A DNA stretch of 64,000 bases from Pelobates cultripes. Lineage: Eukaryota > Chordata > Amphibia > Anura > Pelobatidae. A program made the position numbers and the translations under genes. Under the pieces are notes generated by a model. It had not been told where the DNA came from. It saw only the letters and a list, made by a program, of their open reading frames with translations, and searched no databases. The DNA lies in NCBI GenBank assembly GCA_933207985.1, contig OW240914.1, positions 292,063,712-292,127,711 on the forward strand, in the 5' to 3' direction. Of the stretch, positions 52,201-58,140 are shown piece after piece. Numbering within the stretch: the stretch's first letter is position 1; every line of letters begins with the position of its first letter.

Positions 52201-54207
52201 GAGCAGATCTCCAACAGCCCTTGGAAATATATTCTTGGGCACGAGCTATGCCTGTCTGCCAGAGTGGTAACAGCTTTGAAGGTACCTATTAAAAATGAAA
52301 AAAAAGGAGAAGGAACATGGAAGTAAAAATGGTGCAAAATCAGGTTGACAAAGGTTATTTTTGCTACACTAACATTTCTTTTATATTTTTACATTGGATC
52401 TGATCTTAAAAAGGACACTATAGTCACCAAAACAACTAAAGCTTAATGAAGCAGTTTTTGTGTATGGATCATGCCTCTGATGCTTCACACTGCGCAATTC
52501 ACAACTATGTAGAAGGTAAATAACTTTTGTTTCTATTTATGCAGCCCTAGCCACACCTCCCCTCGGCTGTGCCTGACACAGCCTGCATGAAAACAGAATG
52601 GTTTCATTTTCAAACATGTGTAAGTTTTTAGCTCCTACTCTGCATAGTGATTTTTAGTTACATTCAGGAGGCTTTTGCAAGGTCTATTAAGCTATTAACA
52701 GAGCAAGAGATAAGAAATGCAAATTAAACATAATTTGCAATAAAGGAAGTCTAAACATTAGATGACTCTTAACAGGAAGTGTTTAGGAAAACTGTGCAAG
52801 CCACATGCTGACATGTGAGAGTAGTGCTGAGTTAGTGATGAGTAAACAAAGTGATTTAACTCCTAAATGGCAGATCATTTAAGAATGAGACTGCATGGGC
52901 ATGATCTATGCACCAAAACTACTTCATCAAGCTAAAGTTGTTTTCGTGACTACAACGTCCCTTTAAAGGGGCAACATAACACTATTACACCATCACTCGG
53001 GATTGAGAAGTCATTTGACACTATTACATATCCATAACCAATTTCTTTTTATTTGTATGAAAGAATTACTAAGCATGGAGCATGAATAATCACACACTCT
53101 CGGTAATTCTCACACAGGAAGCAATGTGACCAGGATTTGGATCAGCTCCTTTATCTTTCATGTCAACATCACTGGAGGAAAATCACCTGCAAGAGTACTG
53201 CATTCATATGTAGATTCTCCTATGATTTTTTGAATGCATTACCTTTAAATAAACCCCATAAAAAATGAAATTGGGAGCTAGTTCTTATTTCAAATTAATG
53301 GCATTTACTTGCCTCTTTTTTGACAGGCCTTTCCCTTTGTTTTTGAGGTCGACGCAAGTCTGGCAATTCTGCAAACTGTTGTACACCTATAAACTGCACA
53401 ACGGCTCTTGCAGGCACCCATATCTTTTCTGTTAGTTCCCCCAAAGTCTCCACATAATACTGTCGAGGAGCCTTCTTGCCACTTGCATCTGGTAAGTGTA
53501 GAAAGGAAAAAAAAAAAAAAAAGAGTACATTTCAAATACACTACTGGTAAATGCATTATTGGATAACTATTTACAGTGCTGTCATCAGTGTAATATGTGA
53601 ATAAAAAAATAAAACACACTAATATAGAAACATGATCTTCTTTAAAATGCTCAGATTGAATATGACATGAGCAATTCCATTTGCTGGTATCCTTTTTAAC
53701 ATTCCTTTATATACAAGTATGATGCAGGGTTCTGTTCGCAGTTCGATACAGTGCTGATACTGTTAACTGAACGGGACATTCCGTTGTGATATAGCATCTT
53801 TACATGCTGGTTTGTTATGAATGAATTAGCTAGTCAGTGGCCCATAGGGGGTTTAAAAAAGCAACAACATTTTCTTTGAGGTAAGTGCTTGTCTGATATA
53901 TGATCCTGTTAACTGTGAGAAAGATTTGATGACATGATTTAATTTGAAGGAAAGAATAAATAAATAAAAATACTTAAAAGAATGGAAATTGGAGAGCATA
54001 TTAAAAGTAAAAATGGTCCATGGCCTACCTGTAATGTAATGCAATAGCAACATTATACTGCTTCTGCTTACCATTTTTTTGGGGCTGCCCTTCCTGAACC
54101 GGACTGGAACAGATCCTGCATGGCCACCATGGACGACGGTTGAATTTGGCCCAGACAACATCTCCTTCCTCATGCCTTACTGGAGGAGTTTTCTTTCTCC
54201 GTTTCTG
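22542..54207 (-). CDS. NSD1: NSD1 histone H3K36 methyltransferase gene, coding exons 3 to 23 (5' end outside window)
   Basis: NSD1 mono- and dimethylates histone H3 lysine 36 in the nucleus. Join of 21 minus-strand exons (right to left): 54072-54207, 53313-53488, 50053-52285, 47958-48082, 44968-45202, 43702-43808, 42761-42818, 42043-42146, 37474-37614, 37071-37194, 36003-36203, 34401-34580, 31957-32113, 31649-31854, 31447-31559, 28116-28385, 26718-26834, 26152-26293, 25698-25804, 24551-24743, 22542-24013. The sum is 6597 nt, 2198 codons plus TGA, with every junction in phase. Residues below count from the start of exon 3. Domains: PWWP1 about 8-95, disordered/basic region about 105-1060, PHD 1-4 about 1102-1320, PWWP2 about 1305-1400, AWS about 1445-1490, SET about 1500-1630, post-SET about 1630-1644, final PHD/C5HCH about 1675-1745, low-complexity tail to 2198. 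NSD1 rather than NSD2 or NSD3: the huge exon 5, NHCCQPNCE in the SET domain, the [15 protein letters not shown] block, and the long tail after the C5HCH module. Human exon 2 and the promoter should lie right of 64000. Intron lengths range from 89 to more than 9793 bp. Confidence 0.96.
23202..23660 (-). repeat. NSD1: 15-residue (45-bp) coding repeat array in the NSD1 tail
   Basis: Eleven consecutive units of the form G-K-[VI]-[LM]-L-x4-K-x-[SL]-L-x-[SA], spaced 14, 15, 13, 16 and then 15 residues six times. Examples are [15 protein letters not shown] and [15 protein letters not shown]. The regular spacing and DNA-level similarity point to tandem duplication inside the exon, later diverged. Basic and hydrophobic residues alternate. 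No known domain matches. Confidence 0.85.
24014..24550 (-). other. NSD1 intron 22
   Basis: AT-rich intron. The only structured item is a small palindromic MITE at 24391-24480. No other feature is seen. Confidence 0.7.
24391..24480. repeat. Short palindromic MITE, 90 bp
   Basis: Left end ggattattcactta and right end tatgtgaataaacc are inverted repeats. Interior arms are partly complementary. Similar gttattcac ends occur elsewhere in the window (20038, 10506, 49710). Confidence 0.55.
24551..24743 (-). CDS. NSD1: NSD1 exon 22: start of the final PHD finger
   Basis: 193 nt, phase 0 in and +1 out. Donor gtatgt (24550-24545), acceptor cag before 24743. Encodes [19 protein letters not shown], a basic linker, then the PHD finger [18 protein letters not shown] and [19 protein letters not shown]. 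All zinc-ligand Cys and His of the family are present. This module in NSD proteins helps bind partner proteins and H3 tails. Confidence 0.96.
24744..25697 (-). other. NSD1 intron 21
   Basis: AT-rich, no gene or clear repeat. Poly-A-like runs at 25600-25640 and a C run at 25658-25667. Confidence 0.65.
25698..25804 (-). CDS. NSD1: NSD1 exon 21: end of SET and post-SET
   Basis: 107 nt, +1 in and phase 0 out; donor gtgtgt, acceptor ggcag. Encodes [20 protein letters not shown], with the SET-terminal FNYN tyrosine that packs at the active site, then [16 protein letters not shown], the post-SET cysteines. With the single Cys before them they complete the post-SET zinc site. Confidence 0.97.
25805..26151 (-). 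other. NSD1 intron 20
   Basis: 347 bp, AT-rich, nothing recognisable. Confidence 0.7.
26152..26293 (-). CDS. NSD1: NSD1 exon 20: SET catalytic core
   Basis: 142 nt, phase 0 in and +1 out; donor gtaagt, acceptor ttccag. Encodes [15 protein letters not shown], then [14 protein letters not shown], which contains the NH-x-C-x-PN motif for S-adenosylmethionine and the pseudoknot, then [22 protein letters not shown], rather than NHSC, is the NSD1 form. Confidence 0.97.
26294..26717 (-). other. NSD1 intron 19
   Basis: 424 bp, AT-rich, nothing recognisable. Confidence 0.7.
26718..26834 (-). CDS. NSD1: NSD1 exon 19: SET N-terminal half
   Basis: 117 nt, 39 codons, in phase at both ends; donor gtatgt, acceptor ttacag. 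Encodes [20 protein letters not shown] and [12 protein letters not shown], typical SET strands and the inserted SET-I helix. Confidence 0.97.
26835..28115 (-). other. NSD1 intron 18 with repeat debris
   Basis: Holds a likely T2-type MITE remnant at about 26981-27190 (internal block cccataagaaagcactg, seen in other copies), GC-rich sequence to about 27430, and an AC-rich low-complexity tract at about 27500-27720 on the plus strand. The rest is unassigned. Confidence 0.5.
27500..27720. repeat. Degenerate AC-rich low-complexity tract
   Basis: Imperfect cac/cccc/ctcacacac repeats with frequent tgcaccc or tacccct phrases. It yields overlapping proline/threonine/histidine-rich ORFs on both strands that have no domain. 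Confidence 0.75.
28116..28385 (-). CDS. NSD1: NSD1 exon 18: AWS domain and start of SET
   Basis: 270 nt, 90 codons, in phase at both ends; donor gtgtgt, acceptor ggaag. Encodes [20 protein letters not shown], then the AWS zinc cluster [29 protein letters not shown] and [13 protein letters not shown], then [12 protein letters not shown], which opens the SET domain. All AWS cysteines are present. Confidence 0.97.
28550..29268 (+). mobile_element. 5'-truncated LINE inside the Tc1 element
   Basis: Exact 14-bp duplications gttaagatatgaag (28550-28563 and 29255-29268) bracket a 691-bp insert (28564-29254) with an A-rich 3' end. The first frame gives [19 protein letters not shown], ending [12 protein letters not shown] and a stop (about 28570-28710). 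This looks like the last part of an L1/Tx1 ORF2, followed by a roughly 550-bp 3' UTR. Confidence 0.85.
29535..30525 (+). pseudogene. Tc1 transposase, broken DDE
   Basis: Opens with the paired-like helix-turn-helix text [19 protein letters not shown]. It continues through a frameshifted GRPKK AT-hook-like block (about 29665) to the catalytic region: [14 protein letters not shown] (first Asp, about 29920-29965), GGGSLMFWG, then [19 protein letters not shown] (second Asp, about 30195) and [11 protein letters not shown] (Glu, about 30300). The DD34E residues are present, but at least three frameshifts and stops separate the pieces. Confidence 0.9.
31447..31559 (-). CDS. NSD1: NSD1 exon 17: end of PWWP2 helices
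   Basis: 113 nt, +1 in and phase 0 out; donor gtaaga, acceptor gctag. Encodes [20 protein letters not shown] and [12 protein letters not shown], the helical extension after PWWP2 that leads to the AWS domain. Confidence 0.95.
31649..31854 (-). CDS. NSD1: NSD1 exon 16: second PWWP domain
   Basis: 206 nt, +2 in and +1 out; donor gtatag, acceptor tttcag. Encodes [19 protein letters not shown], then [19 protein letters not shown] and [19 protein letters not shown]. The RWWPAE motif (R from exon 15) is the NSD form of PWWP. The domain binds DNA and methylated H3 on nucleosomes. The preceding intron (31560-31648) is only 89 bp. Confidence 0.97.
31957..32113 (-). CDS. NSD1: NSD1 exon 15: PHD4 end and PWWP2 start
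   Basis: 157 nt, +1 in and +2 out; donor gtaaag, acceptor ggtag. Encodes [32 protein letters not shown] and [20 protein letters not shown]. This is the second half of the PHD finger begun in exon 14, and the first PWWP2 strand. Confidence 0.96.
32114..34400 (-). other. NSD1 intron 14, holding an LTR-like repeat
   Basis: 32114-32565 and about 33760-34400 are AT-rich with no feature. 32569-33759 is an LTR-like repeat. Confidence 0.65.
32569..33759 (-). mobile_element. Solo LTR-like repeat, about 1.19 kb
   Basis: Ends are tgtgat...atcaca, the short inverted termini of an LTR. Read on the minus strand it has a TATA-like gcatataag, then attaaa about 20 bases on (about 32880-32910), and about 330 bases of downstream sequence ending in ca. 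That layout resembles U3-R-U5. It shares an internal block (gagataattg...ctcaattatctc, then catatccaaaaatcacc) with the repeat at 46888-47876. No 5-bp target duplication was found (ggggg versus ctagc) and there is no internal coding region, so the LTR call is tentative. Confidence 0.5.
34401..34580 (-). CDS. NSD1: NSD1 exon 14: PHD3 end and PHD4 start
   Basis: 180 nt, +1 in and +1 out; donor gtaagc, acceptor taacag. Encodes [19 protein letters not shown], then [18 protein letters not shown] and [18 protein letters not shown]. Zinc-ligand Cys and His are conserved. Confidence 0.97.
34744..34900. mobile_element. T2-type MITE, 157 bp
   Basis: Starts ttaaaggaccaatatagtgc and ends with the complement (gcctatagtggtcctttaa). 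The inner arm has a strong hairpin (cagaccacttca with its complement, about 34850-34885). TTAA at both edges and TTAAAGG termini fit the T2/Kolobok group described in Xenopus. Confidence 0.8.
35243..35806. mobile_element. T2-type MITE, 564 bp, with unlike end hairpins
   Basis: Left end ttaaaggaacactatag, right end ctatagtgtccctttaa. Just inside the left end is a hairpin of gtcaggaacacaaacatg with its complement. Inside the right end is a different arm, gtagttgttctggtgac. Same organisation as 55471-57489 and 58141-58738. No ORF. Confidence 0.82.
36003..36203 (-). CDS. NSD1: NSD1 exon 13: PHD2 and PHD3 start
   Basis: 201 nt, +1 in and +1 out; donor gttagt, acceptor ttcag. Encodes [18 protein letters not shown], then [16 protein letters not shown] and [16 protein letters not shown]. 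Compact tandem PHD modules with all metal ligands kept. Confidence 0.97.
36204..37070 (-). other. NSD1 intron 12
   Basis: A degenerate T2-type MITE remnant probably covers about 36330-36705 (blocks gcagttttggtgtatacatc and ggaaacactggattgg...gtgattaggatt occur in other copies). The remainder is AT-rich without features. Confidence 0.45.
37071..37194 (-). CDS. NSD1: NSD1 exon 12: PHD1
   Basis: 124 nt, phase 0 in and +1 out; donor gtatga, acceptor tttag. Encodes [20 protein letters not shown], then [20 protein letters not shown]. With the end of exon 11 it forms CQVC...CESQCC...HLEC, the first PHD finger. Confidence 0.96.
37474..37614 (-). CDS. NSD1: NSD1 exon 11
   Basis: 141 nt, 47 codons, in phase at both ends; donor gtaata, acceptor tttgcag. 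Encodes an acidic linker, then [20 protein letters not shown], closely like the mammalian sequence before PHD1. Starts with [13 protein letters not shown], which is less conserved. Confidence 0.94.
37877..38240. repeat. T2-type MITE remnant
   Basis: Contains agagacactataggcaccc with the complementary block gaagtgttatgggtgcagtg nearby, and cccataagaaagcatcaatg, an internal phrase seen in other copies. The right end is missing or degraded. Confidence 0.4.
39618..41592 (+). mobile_element. L1/Tx1-like LINE with ORF1 but no ORF2
   Basis: Flanked by direct repeats aaaataccgctcat (39604-39617 and 41593-41606) with an A-rich 3' end (about 41570-41592). It begins with gggg-aggagccaag, a LINE-like 5' start, and an ORF1 remnant (39765-40740), then goes directly into a 3' UTR. 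No reverse transcriptase region is present. Full-length 5' and 3' ends with the middle absent indicate internal deletion or a splice-like event during retrotransposition. Confidence 0.82.
39766..40737 (+). pseudogene. L1 ORF1 remnant
   Basis: Opens [17 protein letters not shown], then an acidic N-terminal part, a frameshifted coiled-coil region, [12 protein letters not shown] (about 40145), [15 protein letters not shown] (about 40210), [20 protein letters not shown] (about 40285) and [19 protein letters not shown] (about 40430). This is the order of frog L1/Tx1 ORF1 proteins, RNA-binding partners of the reverse transcriptase. Stops and at least three frameshifts disable it. Confidence 0.8.
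42043..42146 (-). CDS. NSD1: NSD1 exon 10: basic linker
   Basis: 104 nt, +1 in and phase 0 out; donor gtaata, acceptor cttcag. Encodes [20 protein letters not shown] and [14 protein letters not shown]. Matches the RKRKRQRH-type basic stretch of mammalian NSD1, a likely nuclear localisation signal. Recognised mainly from RKRKR and exact phase fit. Confidence 0.88.
42147..42760 (-). other. NSD1 intron 9 with T2-type remnant
   Basis: About 42290-42545 matches the right half of the MITE at 52406-52966 (ctcctaaaaggcagag, gcaggggcatgatctat, aagctaaagttgtttt) and ends cgtctaataaccatttaa, a decayed terminus. The rest has no feature. Confidence 0.55.
42761..42818 (-). CDS. NSD1: NSD1 exon 9: micro-exon
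   Basis: 58 nt, phase 0 in and +1 out; donor gtaggt, acceptor ttgcag. Encodes [19 protein letters not shown], a basic linker. It is short, but the sites are strong and both phases fit the neighbours. Confidence 0.86.
42819..43701 (-). other. NSD1 intron 8
   Basis: AT-rich, with A runs at 43136-43149 and 43670-43690. No gene or clear repeat. Confidence 0.65.
43702..43808 (-). CDS. NSD1: NSD1 exon 8: acidic and basic linker
   Basis: 107 nt, +1 in and phase 0 out; donor gtaatt, acceptor atcag. Encodes [20 protein letters not shown] and [13 protein letters not shown]. Corresponds to the stretch around SKRQRKPTKKLLES in mammals. Confidence 0.9.
43809..44967 (-). other. NSD1 intron 7 with small MITE pieces
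   Basis: A T2-type fragment lies at about 44139-44213 (accacttcattgagataaag, tgcctacagtgccccttc), and a short palindrome at 44795-44851. The rest is AT-rich. Confidence 0.6.
44795..44851. mobile_element. 57-bp palindromic MITE derivative
   Basis: ttaacactatacagtcagg pairs with its complement ending cctgaccctatagtg, then ttcctttaa. It consists of only the hairpin found at one end of the larger elements at 35243 and 58141, so it may be a solo hairpin. Confidence 0.7.
44968..45202 (-). CDS. NSD1: NSD1 exon 7: Ser-rich linker
   Basis: 235 nt, phase 0 in and +1 out; donor gtacac, acceptor aatcag. Encodes [20 protein letters not shown], a serine-rich middle, and [12 protein letters not shown]. 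Low similarity to mammals, as expected for this region, but phases and splice sites fit. Confidence 0.87.
46087..46254. repeat. Three adjacent microsatellites: (CT)n, (CA)n, (TAA)n
   Basis: CT run 46087-46109, CA run 46121-46146 and a TAA run of about 13 units at 46215-46254, within 170 bp. Confidence 0.95.
46888..47876 (+). mobile_element. LTR-like repeat related to 32569-33759
   Basis: Ends tgtta...taaca. Shares blocks with the repeat at 32569-33759 in opposite orientation: gggtgatttttggatatgtt, ggggatgtgac, and ggagataattgaatt...ctcaattatctc. It has a TATA-like gcataaaag, with attaaa about 20 bases later (about 47650-47680) and a downstream tail. No internal coding or target duplication identified, so the element class is uncertain. 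Confidence 0.45.
47958..48082 (-). CDS. NSD1: NSD1 exon 6: basic, diverged
   Basis: 125 nt, +1 in and phase 0 out; donor gtgtgc, acceptor cttag. Encodes [20 protein letters not shown] and [16 protein letters not shown]. The KK-x-R-[KR]-P box lines up with mammalian KKRLRKP, but the WLLEY residues that follow in mammals are absent. The strongest support is the exact phase fit. Confidence 0.82.
48083..50052 (-). other. NSD1 intron 5
   Basis: AT-rich. A T2-type remnant probably spans about 48860-49155 (ggattggctgagatcattaa, then ttgtattccctatg...gttcttttaa). A run of C then T/A and G (49969-50028) can form a hairpin close to the exon 5 donor. Otherwise no feature. Confidence 0.55.
49969..50028. 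repeat. C-run/G-run inverted tract near the exon 5 donor
   Basis: A C-rich run, a T run and a G-rich run follow one another; C and G runs can pair. In the NSD1 transcript this lies about 25-85 bases past the exon 5 donor. Confidence 0.75.
50053..52285 (-). CDS. NSD1: NSD1 exon 5: large disordered exon
   Basis: 2233 nt, phase 0 in and +1 out; donor gtaaga, acceptor aatag. Encodes 744 residues, from [12 protein letters not shown] to QPKPPRR. Islands shared with mammals: VLNGCVNS near the start, [37 protein letters not shown] and [11 protein letters not shown]. Between them it is serine- and lysine-rich and disordered. A single huge exon here is diagnostic of NSD1; the mammalian exon is about 2.5 kb. 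Known to contain nuclear-receptor interaction regions in mammals; whether these persist here is not clear. Confidence 0.95.
52286..53312 (-). other. NSD1 intron 4, GC-AG type, with T2 MITE
   Basis: Donor is GC (gcaagt after gag), acceptor is AG (aatag). The MITE occupies 52406-52966. The rest is AT-rich. Confidence 0.8.
52406..52966. mobile_element. T2-type MITE, 561 bp
   Basis: Left end ttaaaaaggacactatagtc, right end tgactacaacgtccctttaa. Both sides carry a caccaaaacaact...aagctaaagttgttttcgtg type stem. No ORF. The right half recurs at 42290-42545. Confidence 0.78.
53313..53488 (-). CDS. NSD1: NSD1 exon 4: PWWP1 second half
   Basis: 176 nt, +1 in and phase 0 out; acceptor ttaccag, donor GC (gcaagt). 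Encodes [40 protein letters not shown] and [18 protein letters not shown]. Matches the mammalian RQYYVEAFGD...W...ELP-LRR strands of the first PWWP domain. Confidence 0.95.
53489..54071 (-). other. NSD1 intron 3
   Basis: 583 bp, AT-rich, A run at 53507-53522. No other feature. Confidence 0.75.
54072..54207 (-). CDS. NSD1: NSD1 exon 3: PWWP1 first half
   Basis: 136 nt, +1 out; donor gtaagc, acceptor ctctgcag. Encodes [20 protein letters not shown] and [18 protein letters not shown]. The PWWP signature (RPWWP) and GD-x-x-WAK are intact. The acceptor is a NAGNAG tandem (cagcag), so a three-base shorter form starting at 54204 is equally possible. This is the most 5' coding exon in the window. 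Confidence 0.95.
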
Positions 54208-55054
54208 CTGCAGAGAAAGAGAACAAATGAGCATTCTATAGAGCACCACCTTTTACGCAGACATCCTCTAGAGGGAGGTGATGAGTAGGTTAAACAAGGA
54301 CACAGGAAGAGGGATAACAAAATAAAAAACACACTCACTGCACAAAGAGTAAAAATATGACTGCAGAATGCTCATTAAATGTTCTCAGGACGCCAGTTTT
54401 AAACAAAAACTGTAATTTTTATTAGTTAAAGGATTGCAATGTAATGTATTCATATAAGTAAAATATATCTTTTTTTTTTGTTAAACATATCATAGCTTAC
54501 CATGGCTTCATGAAATCTGCAATGGGAAGCACCTATTATTACCCAACCACAGATCATGCAAGTAGTCAAGAGTGATTGTGAATTCAGAAATCCTGACATT
54601 GTGTGCAAGCTGCAGGCATCTCAAAAACATACACAGATTTAAATATTCAAAATGCACATATTCTTTGGCCATCTAAGTGGCGTTTCTGACCAAAGATAAC
54701 AACCCTATGTTCAATTTAATTTAATCAAAGAACATTCAAAATGCATTCAGTAGGTGTCTATATAGACATTACACAAGGAGAAAAAAAGAACTGATCAATT
54801 TCTAACATGCAGTAGTTCTGTAACCTTGTAAGGAGGGTCTGTAGCTTATATCATTAAGTAGGGTTTGAGTCTCTAGCTAATATTTCTGAATCATAAGCAG
54901 ACCTCCATATCAACAACTAGACAACCATAGGAGTGCAATACATAGGAATACCATTGCTAAATAATGTGTGAGAGGAATGTATGGGTTTTTCTTATTGATA
55001 TTACTAAATTTACAAAAATGTAATGACATTCAGCGTCTCCATGTTTTTCATGAT

Positions 55055-55233
55055 GCGCAAGCCTTATATCGTTGGTTGGAGCCAGCCCTGACCTGAACCA
55101 TGGGGCGCTGGCAAAAGGTGAGTAAATCATCTTTTTAACCGGAGGTACGGGGGGCTGGGGACCTAAACAGCTATTTAGTCCTATAGTGTCAGGTATACAT
55201 ATTTGTATTCCTGACACTATAGTGTTCCTTTAA
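55055..55233. repeat. T2-type MITE fragment, right half
   Basis: Ends in cctgacactatagtgttcctttaa (55210-55233), with the paired arm cctatagtgtcaggtatac just left of it. The left part is not recognisable. Confidence 0.55.
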
Positions 55234-55470
55234 TTTGTCAAGGACCTAGCTTATAGATCAACGAAACCTAGATAGATAGAAAACAAAAAAATGTACAACA
55301 TGCTTTGACAGGCCTTACAGTAAGCTTATAATAATAACAATAATAAAAAGTTGCATCAGTTTTGAATAATTAAAATTCAGTTTGCCAGAATAGACATCTT
55401 GGCAAGATCCCATTAGGCTTAGTGGCTGACTGTGTCATGGTTTCTATAAAAATGGCAATAATGTCAACTA

Positions 55471-57489
55471 TTAAAGGGACGCTATAGTCACCAGAACAAC
55501 TATAGCTCAGTGTATTTGTTCTGGTGAGTATAATTATTCCCTGCAGACTTTTTGCACTAAACACGGTCTTTTCAGAGAAAATGCACAGCCTAGGGCAGCG
55601 ATGGAGAACCTATGTCACGCGTGCGACAGCTGGCATGCAGAGCCCTCTCTGTGGGCAAGCAGCCATATATTCACCTGAGACTAGCAAGGCATTGTCCTGG
55701 GGAACCCAAGAGCTGGCCGGCTGACCACCTTTGGGCACCACCCGAGGCAGGCGGCAGTTTGATTTGCGGTCGGGCAGTGAGGGAGTGCTGTAGTCTGAGC
55801 TCTTACTGCTCAGCTCCCTCACGTGCCACTTAGTGATGCCGGGAGCCAGACTGACGTCAGAGCTGAGCAGGAAGATCAGAGCTCCTTCACCACCTACACT
55901 GCCAGTTCGCCCCCTGCCTGTCTGTCCAGCAGCACAAGCAGCCCCACTGGACCCCAGGTAAGGAATCCACTCCAGTTCTCCCACGGAGGCTGGGTGGAGT
56001 TAAATTAAAATAATTTAAAAAAAATAATAATCGTAATTTGTGAGTGTTGGGGGAAATGTGTATGAGTGTGTATATGTCTCTCAGTTAATGTGTGTGTGAG
56101 TGTGTGCGTCTGGCAATGATTATGTGACTGTCAGTGTGTGTTTGTCAGTGAGTGTGTCTGCATAATAGTGTGTGACTTTCATCGTGTCAAATCAGGGAGT
56201 GTGTGTGTGTGTGTATGTCATTGTATTTCAGTGTATGTGAGTGTGTGCATCTGTCAGTGAAAGTGTGTACTTCAGTACATGCATTGGTGAGGGAGTCTGT
56301 CAATCAAAGTGTGTGCGGCCTTGACAGGAAGGGGTTGGGGAAAATTTAAATTAGGGGGGTGCCCTGAGTTTGTTCATGCCTAAAGCAGCACAAATTCAAA
56401 ATACACCACTGAGGGTGCCCACGTGTTCCGTATTGCCCGGGACAGTCCCGCATTTTGAGAGTCTATCCCGGGCACCCTCATTCCGGAACAATGCAGTGAT
56501 GTGGGGGGTGGGGGGACGGCAATTGCCTCTCCCTAGAAATTAGTGCAGCTCCCATAGGGAAACAACCTCACCAGGGGCCCAGCCGGGTGCTGCAGCCCTT
56601 TGGCAGACCGCGTCCCTTTAATGTTGCAGAGAGTGCTGAGAGGAAGTGAATGTTACGTCCTCCCAGCATACAGACCACGCAGGCTGACAGGACACTAAAG
56701 AAGGAACTGAGAGAGGAGTAGGAGGCAGGAGAGAGAGCTCTGCAGCTTCTCCTTCAGACTCCCATCACCATCAGCCAGCCCCAGGAATACATCTCCCTGC
56801 AAACAAAAGGTATGGGAGCAGAGGATGGTTAACAAATGTAAATTGCAATTTGTGGGCTTGCCCATGTGAACGTTTAGCTGAGTGTACCTGTGAGTATATG
56901 TGGGAGTGTAAGTATATGTCAGTGTCTCTGCGAGTGTCAGTGTGTATAATTGCCGTGTTGGCACTTTGAGGAAAAAAGTTGGTTTGTATTGCGGTTTGGC
57001 ACTCTGGCTCAAAAATGTTTGCCATCATCGTCCTAGGGATACTTCCACTGGCCACGCCTGAGATGGCTACTGGAGGTGCTTCCTGGGGCAGTGCTGCAGT
57101 GTGTGCAGCACTGTCATTCAGTGTCTCTACCCTCTGCATGGAGACACTAAACTTTCCTCATAGAGATACATTTATTCAATGCATCTCTATGAGGAGATGC
57201 TGATTGGCCATGACTGTGGCTTGTGCTGGCTCTTCTCCCTGATCTGGCTCCTTGACAAGCTCAATAAAGCCAATGCTTTCCTATGTGAAAACATTGTGAT
57301 TGGCTCAGATCAATAATTCTGATGATGTCAACCAAGCAGGTATATCTGGGGCAGAGCCAGCAGCAGCATACTGGAATAAAGGTAAGGTTTTGCTACATTT
57401 AGGAGAGCAAGGGGGGGCTCGATGGTGGTTTCAGCACTATAGGGTCAGAAATACAAGTTTGTGTTCCTGACCATATAGTGTTCCTTTAA
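55471..57489. mobile_element. T2-type MITE split by a hAT insertion
   Basis: Left end ttaaagggacgctatagtc (55471), right end accatatagtgttcctttaa (57489). Inner sequence on both sides of 55596-57030 belongs to the same family as 58141-58738 (ctctatgaggagatgctgattggcc is shared). Removing the hAT leaves about 580 bp, the family size. Confidence 0.8.
55596..57030. mobile_element. Non-autonomous hAT element
   Basis: Left end cagcgatggagaacctatg, right end (complement) cgatgatggcaaac, related inverted termini. It is flanked by 8-bp near-duplications gcctaggg and tcctaggg (7 of 8). No transposase. The interior has degenerate GT repeats (56041-56320), GC-rich blocks and a second possible nested repeat from about 56395. 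Confidence 0.78.
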
Positions 57490-58140
57490 GGTAAAGAATA
57501 TGGAAAGTAACAGCAACAAAATTAAAATAAAGAAAATTAAAGGGCTACTTCAACCACAATGGCCACCTCAAGCAGATATGGTGTTATGACCATATCTGCT
57601 TGAAAAGCTGCACATACAGAGAAATCTGTACTTTTATTCTGGGGCTAGTTACACCCCCCAGCACACATGACTAAGGCAGCCCAGAACTCTGTTCAGGGCT
57701 GCCAAATATCAATCCTGTGTAAAAATGAAGTCTGTCATCAGTGTGTTGTTGATATATGTAAATTATCTTTTTCCTTGCAGGCACCGCACCTGAAAGGGAA
57801 AGCCTTGTTCTCCCCTCACTCTATAGCTGAATTTTGTTTTCCAATCCCTCACCGCTCTCCCTTGATGTCTTAGAAATATTGGAGTAACCCTTTAAGACTA
57901 GTGATTCACAACTTCAGTGAGAGAAAAATGTATTTTCTACCATCAGCAGCTGTGTTCAAACATCATATTTCCTTGAACCCTTACTAGAAAGGTATCCAAT
58001 CAATACTGCTCACCAAACCGATAATTTTAATTAATTGCCAAATGGAAATCCTTATTTTGTTGCGGACAAAAAAAATAAAAACACAAACCAAAAACAAGAA
58101 CACTGCATTCAGGTGTCCTTGTGCCCTCCAGAGTAAGTAA

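Noticed and set aside
51771..52202. 143-codon plus-strand ORF
   Set aside because: Antisense shadow of NSD1 exon 5.
22542..54207. Assignment to NSD2 or NSD3 instead of NSD1
   Set aside because: The very large exon 5, NHCCQPNCE in the SET domain, the [15 protein letters not shown] block, the 23-exon layout and the long tail after the C5HCH module all point to NSD1.
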